NCBI GenBank assembly: GCA_020137815.1
Contig: CM035352.1
Location: 158,675-222,674, forward strand
Direction of reading: 5' to 3'
DNA from: Hormiphora californensis
Lineage: Eukaryota; Ctenophora; Tentaculata; Cydippida; Pleurobrachiidae
Length of the DNA: 64,000 nt
Below, in pieces: positions 48,101-60,100 of this stretch. Position 1 is the first letter of the stretch, and every line of letters starts with the position of its first letter. The translations under genes and the position numbers were made by a program. Below the pieces are notes generated by a model. It did no database searches. It saw only the letters and a list, made by a program, of their open reading frames with translations, and was not told the DNA's origin.

Positions 48101-51100
48101 AACGCAACCTTTCTGATTTCCTTCAAATTCCCCATAGATACCGTAGTAAGACCTTTACGGTGCTGCTCAGTAGTATAGAAATCAAAAACACTGTACGAGA
48201 TGGCCAGATTTGCTGTCGAATGAGGTGTTGCGAAAACGCAACGAAACTCTAAGCTGCCCCAAGCTTAAATCTGACTATCACAAACTATTTCTTCTATTAC
48301 TAGACTGCCATTAATAACTTAGTTTGAAAAAAATTATTGAATGTTTAGCTGTTAACAGGCTCCGAATGTTGTTGCGAAAACGCAACGAAATTTAAACTTG
48401 CCCGGAGACAAAAACTAGATATCACAAATTATTTTCATAATAGATTGAAGTCTGTTAAGTGAAATTTTAAAATGATTGCATCATAATTTTAGCTGTAAAA
48501 TGACTTTGAAAAGTGTTGCGAAAATGGGACGTGCCAGTGATGCGTTTTCGCAACAGGTTGTTTTAAGCACTTCCCGATAAGATAGAGACTTCCGCTTTTC
48601 AACTTACCATATTGGTGCTGCTAGGGCACTATTCCCAAAAAATTGGAAAATTTCTTCAAAAATTTCGATATCTGGGCACTAATGGGTTAAACCTGGTTTG
48701 AAACACTGAACTGCTAATCTATCCCTCCGAATACGGACGAAGTTTGAAACCGCCAGCTCTATTGACCGCTCTACAATACTTGTTTGTGTCAAAGAAATCA
48801 GGAAAGTAACAAGATTTGGTCTCGGTGTCGACCTGTGCGCAGCTCAGACCCCTAAGCTAGAACTATGTAGTGTAGACTACAACTTTTCAGTGCTCAGTAT
48901 AACGTTTTGAGCGCGTTATGAAAATAGGGCAAGCGCTTCTGATACCTCTAAACAGAGTGTGAGGTGTCTTCGATACCAACCGAATCACTGGGCTAAGCTT
49001 TGACACCTAAAACCATTCGTGTACCTTATTCGGGGGGGGGGGGGGGGGGCACAGTGGGTAATTATGCCGCTTGATGGTCGTATAGCAAATATAGGAAAAT
49101 CTACTGTGAAATTGGCCTGTTTACAAAATCTGGAATAGAAACAATCCTTGTGTTTTAATAGAAAATTCCAAAAATTGTCTTTTTATTTCAAAAAATGAAA
49201 CTCGGGAAGCTTGAGTATAAATGTTTGATATTAAATAGACTTTTAAGCCATAAAACTATCTAGTAATCCTTAAAAAGTACATAATCCTCTAAATTAGTTG
49301 TATTTCTAGCTGTTGTGCACCCAGTTTTTATAAAAACTAAAACATTTGTTTTATTAATAATGCAGTGTAGCGGTGAATAGCGGTACATAATTTTTGTTGC
49401 GGATACTCGGAAGGGTCTATATTAACACGTGTAACCCTTGAATTTTCCGACTAATGACGACCAAACTACTATTTTTACTCTTATTTTCGTAAAAATAGGG
49501 TAATTTTACTATGCACACAGAAATGTTCACCGCCTATGAACGGAAAATCCAATTACCACATACTAAAAAGCATCAAAAAGACAAAATTATGATGAGTATG
49601 GTTAACATCTAGTTTGTCAGAGATAAAAAACATATAATGTAAGAAAAAAATCTGAAAATTGATAAATTTTACTGCCAAAATTGATTCAATTGCCATAATT
49701 TAAGTTTGCACATATTGTTTTATTCATAATACAGTCGGACCCCGATTTAGGGACACCCTCGGGGGAAAGGCTCTTGTCCACTAAATCGGGGTGTCCACTA
49801 AATCGGGGTCAAATAAGCTTAATTTCCTATATCGGGGGAAAAAAATCCTGTCCCTAAATCGGGGTGCCACTAAATCGGGGGCCCCTAAATCGGGGTCCGA
49901 CTGTATAGGCATATCTTAATATTTTTTGATGCGGTTTTTTTGTACTGGCTAGACCTAACAATTCTCTATTGGGTAGCAAATTTGCAGCGAAATCGATTTT
50001 TTCCCTAAACGACCATCGTTACCCACTGTGCTAAGATAGATAATTCTAAGTGGGAGGAGCTTGAATCCAGACTGAAGATTGACTTGCGAAGCACGGAAGA
50101 AAAAATCGTGGAACTTATTTGTGAAGCCAATAACATGCAGGAATTGATGAGCAACTCGAGCAGGGAATAGAAAACGTTTCAATTCTGGACAGCGCCTTCT
50201 TTAGAGAGGATAGTGAACTTCTCAAGGAAATTCATAAGTCAGTCACACCAATCGAGAAATCAGCAACAGAGATACCACCAACGGCTAGGGTCCTGGGGGT
50301 TGGTAATCAACAGAATCCCTCTCGATCAACTAGAAACCGTCTACCATCAGAATTTGTTGTTCTTCTTCTTCTTCTGGGAGGACTTGTTCCCTTCAGACCT
50401 CGGAACCCCTCAACACAACAGATAGGTCGTGCCACTCCCGAACCTGACATCACGGGAAGAACCAAAACAACTGCTCTGATAACTGATAGTCTTCTTCGTT
50501 CAGCCCGCCCCAACGCAATCGGTAAAGGACATCAGTGCCATGTTATCACATTTCACTTATTCACTTCTCACATTTCACTTCTCACTTCTCACATTTCACT
50601 TATTCACTTCTCACATTTCACTTATCACTTCTCACATTTCACTTATCACTTCTCACATTTCACTTATCACTTCTCACATTTCACTTATCAGTTTCGTCAC
50701 TTCTCACATTTCACTTATCAGTTTCGTTTAAAAAAGCTCGCTCCTGATAGTTGCTTGTTCTTGCACCGTTGTACACGCGTGCCTTCACTACCTGGCGGCA
50801 TGGCTGTCCAGGTACCCGTGCTGTTGCTTCTGATTACAGTCGGTTGGAGACGTCCATCATGTCCACATTGAGACGAGTCGCGGGGTACCCTGACCCTAAC
50901 AAGGAAAGCGGCACATTTGACCCGAACAAGTTAACCAGCACCTATCTCTCTAAACTAGATACCAACAAGAAGGTCAGCTTTATCTCTGATCTGGCGGGTT
51001 TGCTTTGGTATCGTGCACTCCCTCTCGGTCGGTTAGCTAGGAAGAACTTGCTATCAGATAACACGCGGTCGGATCTGAGTAATTCTGTGTTTAGCACACG

Positions 51101-54100
51101 GAGCACCGTGAGAAATGAATCGAAAGAGAAGGTAGAGAAGCTCATGGAGCATCTGGACCACACCCGAGAACGTCTTGACAATGCTACAGATCTGCTATTA
51201 AAGTAAGAGTGGCGTGCCGTGTTTTCTCACAAAACTTAGTGGATGAACGGGGAGTACCACCAGGACCATTGGTAAGGTATCGAAAATTTCCAATTCTGTC
51301 GCGTTCATTAGTTATGACGTAATATGTTCATTATTTCAACTTTTATAAAATTGCTCTACAGAAAAATCGGTGCATTGTGGATTGAAATGGATGCTTGCAT
51401 CGTGTTCAGCGTCAAAAAATAGCCGGGGTACCAAATTTTGGTGTCTCTACCTTATCTGTGACACGAGATATAGACAAATATCAAAAACGACCAAAGTGAG
51501 AGAAAGAGAGTTTGTTACAAGTGGGTGGCGCGCACAAACAACTAGCACCCAAAGATAACAATCTCTCTCTCACCCATTTTGGTCGTTTTTGATAATTGTC
51601 GATATCTCGCGTCACAGACAAGTTAGAGACACCAAAATTTGGTACCCCGGCTATTTTTTGACGCTGAACACGATGCAAGCATCCATTTTAATCCACAATG
51701 TACAGATTTTTCTGTAGAGCAATTTTATGAAAGTTGAAATAATGAACATATTACGTCATAACTAATGAACGAGACAGAATTGGAAATTTTCGATACCGTA
51801 CCAATGGTCCTGGTGGTACTCCCCGTTCATCCACTAAGTTTTGTGAGAAAACACGGCGCGCCACTCTTACTTTAAAGCGTGATTCTGAGATAATTGAACT
51901 GCAATCGGAGATCAGTGCCCTGAAAGACTCGATCATATCAATGAAAGATACCATGCTAGAGAAGAGCGTGACCGCTGTACAGACTGTTGTTAAGGACGAG
52001 ATCCAGAACTACTCTGCTGTTCTCCAGACAGCTGCTACTGCTGTGAACCAGACCTGTGTATCTGCCCTTGCTCCCAGTAAACTCCGAACAGCGATTGCCA
52101 GTGCTTCAGTAGACCGTAGTAGCAACCTGATGGTGTATGGTCTCCCAGAGAGTAACCAGCAAAGTGACAGTACTTTAGTCAAGCAACTATTTGAACATTT
52201 GTCTGAAGCTCCAGTGTTATCAGTGGCGGCACGACTAGGAAAGAGAGAAGGTGAGAGGGCACGGCCAGTGCGGGTGGTGCTGAGGAACAGAGAGATTACC
52301 AGGACTATTTTGGGAAAATCGGTATCGCTAAAGGACTCAGACCAATATCAGTCAGTGTTCGTTGCACTCAAAGACCCACACAGTACCCCATAATGCCCTG
52401 GACATGGAAAAGTTCGGAGAGTTCTTCAAAGATCTTAAATACGCAAACTCCCACTCAACTATATCGGACACCCAGAAATAACCAAGCTGAGAACAAGACC
52501 CCAATTGAAGATGCCCTTAAGAATCTGAACTCAGTCGTTACCCTTGAGGAAACAGTTAGATCCATTAAGCAGCTAAAATCCGGAAAAGCCGCTGGCCCGG
52601 ATATGATCTCCAATGAGGTTCTCAAACTACTTGACGAGGAACACCAACTGATGCTCACCCAGATATTTAACTGCTGTTTCAAGCAAGGCATTTACCCCTG
52701 GAACGCCAGTATTTAAATCACCCCGCTCCATAAAAAAGGGAGTACAAAGAATCCGGACAACTACCGAGCAGTCTCCGTGAGTAGTGCAATTGGTAAGCTA
52801 ATGAGTTGCATATTACTGGAACGACTAAAGGAGTTCAGAAGTATTAAATGTCCTGACCACCCCAACCAACTTGGTTTCTGGAAGAAGTGCCAGACGAACG
52901 ACCATTATATCTTCACAATGCTGACACTTACCCAGAAAGCTAAACAGCAAAAGAAACCCCTGTTCGCAATAATGGTCGATTTCCGCAAGACTTTCGATAG
53001 CATTCCAAGGGAGGCACTTTTCTTAAAACTAGCAAGGATGGGAATCACCGGGAATTTTTACAACATTCCAAGGGATATGTATGGAAAATCATCAGGGACA
53101 ATCAAGCTATCAGGCCATGTAAGCAGGGAGTTCCCTATCAGAAAGGGAACCGAACAAGGGCACCCGCTTTCACCTGAGTTGTTCAAGATTTTCTTGTACG
53201 ACATGTCCCCACTCCTGGATAGGGACCGACAGCAGTGAGAATCCATCCCTCAGAAATATCAAGGTGACACACCTCCTGTTCGCCGACGATCTGATAAATG
53301 CTCTCGCTATCGAGAAAGGCTGCCCAAAAGTAGGTTAAAATACTTTACAATTATTGCACAACCTGGGGGCTAGAAATGAACCTCGGAAAGACCAAGCTAC
53401 TTGCCTTCAATGAGATTGATAAAGCCTAAAAACAACCCATATACCTATCCAGCACAGAGAAACTTGACGAAGCACCCAGCTACTGCTACCTAGCCATCAA
53501 AATGACATCTTCTGGAGACTTCAGTATTGCCTCAAGAGCAGACCTCCACCTCAAAGCCACCAGAGCAGTATATGGACTCAAGAGGACCATTAGGAGAGAC
53601 AAGGTATCCTTCAGTGCTGGGAGAGCGCTCTTTAATTCACTGATCAAGCCAATTCTACTGTATGGAGCTCCAATTCGGGCACCTGTGGACACCACGGTAT
53701 CGCGGATCATCAAGGAGTCAGTACATGGGGAAGCCAACAGTAGCCTTCTTCGAAAGATCTCAGCCGATAAATCGGCTCTCCTACCTGAAATGGCTCACAG
53801 GCGTTCTTAGCAAAACACAGAATGCAGCAATCTGGGGTGATAGTAATACCATCCCCTCAATGTGGAAGCACTCGACATTACCGTCAAGTACCTATCCAGG
53901 ATTAAGACCCTCGATCCAACCTGGCTGGTCAATGCTGCTTACCATGAGCAGAAGAACCTTGGACTCCCCTGGTACAAATCATTAGTTCGACTCCTTAACA
54001 CTGAACCACTCTATAGATTGAACCACTTTGATGCCCTGGAAATCAAGGAAGGACGGAGGAAAGAACCAGAATTACCAAAAGTTAAACCCGCCCGAGCACA

Positions 54101-57100
54101 GACCCACGCCCCGAGTAGAATCTTCAGAGTCCCCTTAATTCACCAAAGAATTGCATCAACTTACTCCAAAGCCTGGAGCAACACTATCATTACCTCAAGG
54201 AAACTCGATTTCTATCAGAACTTCGACCGGGAAAACGGTGTACAATCCTACCTGACTAATGTAACGAATTTTACCCATCGAGCAGCCCTGGCCAAGCTGA
54301 GAATGAGCTCACACTCCCTTAACATTGAAGTAGGGCGTCACCAAGGAATCGCCCGGGAGAATAGAAACTGACCCTACTGCAACATCACAATGGGTATAAG
54401 GCATAAGCACAACGGAAGCCGAGCTCCATGGGATCGACACCTGATTTGTGACCTCTACAACCCAGAAAGACAGACCCTGCTAACCGACCTCCCCAAAAGA
54501 CAAGACCCCTCCCAGCCCATTCCCATCATCTCCTCGATCATGTACACCACATCATAGCATTCACCTCGAACCTCCGGGCTCCTTGCACGTTTCGCCAGCG
54601 CTATCGAGTACAAGCGCGAGCGTTGGATGTCATCAATGACACCTCCCACTTAGCTTTCTCCCCTGTACTAGCTATGAAGTGGCAGCAGACTCCTTTTGTT
54701 TAGACCCCCTTCAGTGTTTATGGTCTTGTTTTTTTTAACTGGTCGTCCGACCAAAATTTTTCAATCAATTATTCCGATAGATGGTGCGGTGTTCAAATTT
54801 AATTTAAAAAAAACCAGACCTCTATCTTACTCCTGAGCGGTGCTATTAATGAAAATACGACGTGCGGTGCTCTTGTGCGGTGCTGACCTCTAATTTGCCT
54901 CCTGATGCCTCTTATAAGTTGAAATTTCAGGAATCGATGGCCATAATTTTTCCCAATCAACAAAACCAACATCGATAAACATTTTACTCTTTTAGTGCGG
55001 TGCAGGCCTAAATTTCTGCTTTTTTCTTACTCTTGAAGGGTAAAATGAGCAAATAGCATTACGGTTTCTTGCACACCTTTTCTATCGACATTTCTTGATA
55101 CTATGAACCTAAAATCAACACTAAAGTTTACTCATGGGGTGCGGTGCAGAGGCTTTAAAAGTGGTTGTATATTGCGACTTGTCAACTGCACCGCAATAAA
55201 TGAGTAAATACGTCTGAAAACTAGCTAGTGGTGTAGCTAGTGTTTATATCAACTGTTTTTGATCAAAATTGGAGTCATTTACTCATTTGGTGCGGTGCAT
55301 GGGCATTTTAATAGAACTTGATGTTTTCCGTGTCACCGCACCAAATAAGTAAATTTTTTGATTTCTTTTCAGCACTAATTGTTCCTTTACAAATGAGGAA
55401 CGTATTAGTCAACATTTGGGGAATTTATTTTAATTTATAATTATAAAATATTTATTTATTTATTTATTTATAATAGAGCCCATTTGATAGTATAAAACCT
55501 CGATTTAAAAATGCTGCTACTTTGAGTGCCAATTGCACCGCACTAGATGAGTCACATGCTTACTCATCGCTGTAGGCAAGATTTATAGAACAATTATCTG
55601 CAATTTTACTCAAAAATTGCAGTTTTATTATTTGTCATGAAGATTTTGTGCCAGTTTTAGCAAACGTGGTCATATGCACCGCACAACACGAGTAAAGTTT
55701 AATAACACAAGCTTAAAATACTCTCAAGACACTTTTACATCATAGTTTTGATTTTTAGCAATTTTGAAAAAATATTTCTTACCTAAATACTCCTTTTTCC
55801 AAAATTTGTCAAATTTTCAGTCGAGGAGACGACCAGTTAAAAAAAACAAGACCTTAACATAAATGTTTTGATACCTAACGATAAGACCCCGGAATTTATA
55901 TGTGTGTGAGTGGATTTTTAACTTGATGTTATAAGTTTCACGAACAGGAAAGTGCTGATCAAGGGCAGTGCTATCCAGTTCTTACACTCATGGGAACATG
56001 AGTAGAACTAATTTACAAACCGTGTCAAACCGTGTCACACACACACACACACACACGTCACCCACACACTGATATTGATCAAGCGTTTGGATGATCAGAG
56101 GTGGGCGGAATGTTTGGCATCTGATTTTAGGTACATATCAAGAGAACTGCAAACAGACAACAGAGAATAGTTTAAGGCCTCTTCGCACATAGCTGCGGCC
56201 TGTCCCCAGCCGTTGTTGCATCGAACCTGGATCCCTCTTTATTAACGGAACCAGCCATGCTGTTCCTGACGAGAGGAAGAAAGGGGAAGTGCTCCCTGGT
56301 TGGGGACAGGCCGTTGCTGTCTTCTTCATTTCACAGCCCCCGTGGGTTTTACTCACGGGCGTTCCACCCATGGGTTCCACCCATGTGGGTCATTCACGAG
56401 CACTCACACTAGTGTCGGCCAAATCGCAATGACGAAAGTCGCGATAGTTCTTTAGGGTTTCACACAGAAGAACAAGAACAAGAAGAAGATGTCAAGTATG
56501 TGTCAAATTTTTCAAGCTGGAGATGTTAATCTTTACAATTTTTCAGGCTGGACGATATCTTCCAGAGTACCGAGAACTTCGAAAACAATACGATTTTTTT
56601 ACTATATGCCAAACACCTGAGCTAGCATGTGAAGTTACACTACAACCAATTAGGCGTTTCGAGCTGGATGCAGCTATTATATTTTCTGACATTCTAGGTA
56701 TGTTATACATGTGTAAATACTATTATGTGTCTTTTTTCAGGTATTTTTTCCCTGCCCGGGTGATTGCCGAAGGCAATCACCCGGGATGATCTTTTTAGCA
56801 CGCACGTGCTAAAAAGATCATTCAGGGTTTAGAAATCAGCAGATTGTGTAGTTAACTAAAAGTGTCCGTCCGTCCGTCCGTCCGTCACGGACAACGCCTA
56901 ACAACAAGTCTGCTCCTTCATAAAACTTTCATCTCACGATTCGTTGATTCAATAAAGGAAATGATTAACACACATTGTGGCACGCAATTACTCGCTGATA
57001 GCACTTCCCACTATCACCTGAAATCACTTTGGGCGCCCTACATCCATGCTATGAAGTGGTAGAACGTCTTCCAAGCATGAAACTACTGTCACACTTGAGA

Positions 57101-60100
57101 CTCGAGTTGAGATGCGGTTAAAGTTGAAGCACTTGGTAACCAACTGGGGTCTCCTAAGCAACTGCCTTGGTTGCCATAGCAACTGTCTTGGTTATCATAG
57201 CAACTGCTTTGATTACCATAGCAACTGCTTTGGTAACCATAGCAACTGCTTTGGTAACCATAGCAACTTACTTAGTTACCTTAGTAACCAACATCGCATC
57301 AGCCAAAAAATGCTATTTGAGCACAAAATTCATCAGGAAATCCAGTTTTGAAGCTTATCCATCAATTTTAAATCCATTTGTGGCAGGGAAACACCGCATT
57401 ATGAATACATAATGCAATAATTCTTGTTTTTAGCGGTGTGCGAACTCTAGTGCTACACTCTAAGTCTAAAGAGGACTATATATCTAAATTTAGATTTAGA
57501 TAAAGAGTCCAAATAATTATAAACTATAGGAGGAGATAAAGAGTCCAAATAATTATAAACTATAGGAGGACTCTTTATCTAAAAAGTCTACACAGGGCGG
57601 ACTCTTTATCTAAAAAGTTTAAACTAAGTGGACTCTATATCTACATAAATCTAAATTATCTTTGCTTATAAAGGGATTACTGGTAAAGCGCTCGACAGGA
57701 TCAAGATTCTGGAGCTGATTACAAAGTAATACAAGGTCGTTTACTCAGAGTTTCATGCTTTCGCAATCGTCTGACGATTGCGAAAGCATGAAACTCTGAG
57801 TAAACGACCTTGTATTACTTTGTAAATCTAAATTAGATATAGAGCCCGCCTTTCGCCGCGAACTCGAGATTTCGGCCGTTAGGCCGGAAACGAGAGTTTG
57901 CTCTACCCATCTAACTATATCTAATGCAAATTTGCACGGAAATGTGACACCCTATCGTCAATGTGACGATGTGATCCGTCAATGTGACGACGTGATCCGT
58001 CAGCGTGACGACATGATCCATCAGTGTGACGACGTGATTCGTAGGTATCACGTATCACATGTGTTGAGAACTGCTTGCGACTTGAGGGGTCACATCACAT
58101 GTATAAAAGGGAGAGAAAGAGAGGGATCACATCACATAGCATATAGCAGACAGGCAGAGAGAAAAACAGACCCCTCGATTTGCGATCGGTACGATCGCCC
58201 CCGTTTTGCTAGTATATACTAATTTAGAAGTGTAAGGGCCGTTATTTGGGTTCGGGGTTAGGGTTAGGGTTAGGGTTAGTATTAGGATTAGGTTTTGGGT
58301 TGGGTTAGGATTTTAGACATAGAGTCCGGGTTGGAGGATTTGGCGCCAAAATGTACTAGAGGACTCTATGTCTAAAAAGTCTACACAGGGAGGTCTCTTT
58401 ATCTAAACTTTTTTCAAAATCTAACTGTAGATAAAGAGTCCGTTTTTAGATATAGAGTCCGCCTTGGATTTAGATAAAGAGTCCGTTAGGACTAGAGTCC
58501 GCCCACCTTTTTTAGCACACACGTGCAAAAAATATCATTCAGGGATTAGAAATCAGCATTGTAGGGGTTAACTAAATGTATCTGTCTGTCCACCGGCTGG
58601 CTGCGAACTGCCTTCGTCCCCAAAGTTATGCCACTACGGATTATGGTGGTGCATGCTCAAAAGTAGTATGAAGACTATTGGAACAAGGATATTGTATTAA
58701 ATATGCACTGAACTGCTGTAGACATCACCCACTCACTTCATACACACACAACACCCACACACATGACCAAGCCTGTACAACAGGTTATTGATCACCGGCT
58801 GTATTACAGCACGAAAGAGCCGTCACTAGTATCGTGCAGGGATCCGAAGATCATGTAATGATAACAATTAATATGACGTGATCAACTACTATAGCCCAAC
58901 TGTTCATTCTGAGAATTCTGATACAGTGGGTGTTGTGTGTGTATGAAGTGAGTGGGTGATGTCTACAGCAGTTCAGCACTGCTGATAATAAGAGCCCTGT
59001 TTATACGCCTAATCTGTTCAGATAGCAATGAAACACAAGGATTGTTGCTATCCGAGATTCCTGAATATAAAGATACGCCAATTCGAATAGTACTGTGGGT
59101 ATGTGCCTAGATTAATCGAACCCAGTGGATTCCCTTGGTAACTCCCATGTTAAACAAGGAGACGAAACTGGGGGGTTGGAGTTACCTCATATATCAGTAC
59201 GGCAAATAATATCTTTGTATCAGAATTCTCAGTATGAACAGTTGGGCTATAGCAGTTGATCACGTCATATTAATTGACTATTGGAACGTGAGAAGTTTTC
59301 CATGCAGCAGCCAGCTATCAAAAGTTCTGGATTTCTATATCAGGTAACGTTTTGCATGACTAAGTTCTCACAGTTGCAATTTTTACAGTGATTCCCCAAG
59401 CTCTTGGAATGGAAGTTCTTATGAAACCAGGCATTGGTCCTGTCTTCACCGAACCTTTAAACACACCAGCGGATATGGAAAAACTTGATATGAATGTTGA
59501 TGTAATAGAAAAGTTATCGTATGTTTATGAGGCTATAAGTTTAACACGGTGCAGATTGGAAGGGACAGTCCCATTGATAGGATTCAGCGGTGCCCCATGG
59601 ACATTAATGGCATACATGATAGAAGGTGGAGGAAGTAAGACTATGAATAAAGCTAAAAAATGGCTTTATGCGAGTCCCAATGAAAGTCATACACTACTGC
59701 AAGTTATCTCGAAAACAATCACAAAACATCTCATTCAGCAGGTATGTATTGAAAAAATCCATTTTTATGTTTGACTTTTCAAACAGACTGATGAAATCGG
59801 GGGTGGGTTGAAATCGTGTTCTGATAAAACTTGATCAAAATTTAGCTAAAGCCAGGGCTGGCTCCAGCCCGATATTTCTGGGGGGGGGGGTGCAGTGGCC
59901 GAAGGCCACTGTTCCCTAAAAGTAGCATTAAATTCAGTGATTTAATTCGGTTGTGATCAGTCAAAAATTTTACTGAAAATTTTGTATTTTTGGGGTGGTT
60001 TCCCAATCCAAATGGTCTCAGATAGTCTTGGCAGCTTCGCTCATCACCCTTCTGGAGCCAGCCCTGGCTAAAGCTCCACTTTGCCAACCTAGACTGCCTT

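Larger units (their letters stand above)
45392..48686. mobile_element. PiggyBac-type non-autonomous element, 3.3 kb
   Basis: Flanked by TTAA at 45388-45391 and 48687-48690. Starts CCCATTAGTGACC and ends GGGCACTAATGGG. CCC ends with TTAA duplication are typical of piggyBac. The interior has about eight dyads related to GTTGCGTTTTCGCAAC (46271, 46430, 46582, 48093, 48227, 48371, 48513, 48540), a G-run foldback insert (45540-46058) and a 177-bp satellite. No transposase is recognised. Confidence 0.88.
57465..58505. mobile_element. Element with GAGTCC/TTTAGATA repeats
   Basis: Repeated ATAAAGAGTCC, ATATAGAGTCCGCC and complementary GGACTCTTTATCTAAA motifs lie at both sides (57480-57660, 57829-57850 and 58315-58505). 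The middle is interrupted by a 107-bp palindrome and Helitron copy 3. Boundaries are approximate. Confidence 0.6.

Noticed and set aside
50548-50725. CRISPR-like array
   Set aside because: The 21-bp units are contiguous without unique spacers, and the setting is an animal intron.
57112-57351. Cys/His-rich repeat protein ([10 protein letters not shown])
   Set aside because: The 21-bp dyad array read in frame; no start context or homologue is evident.
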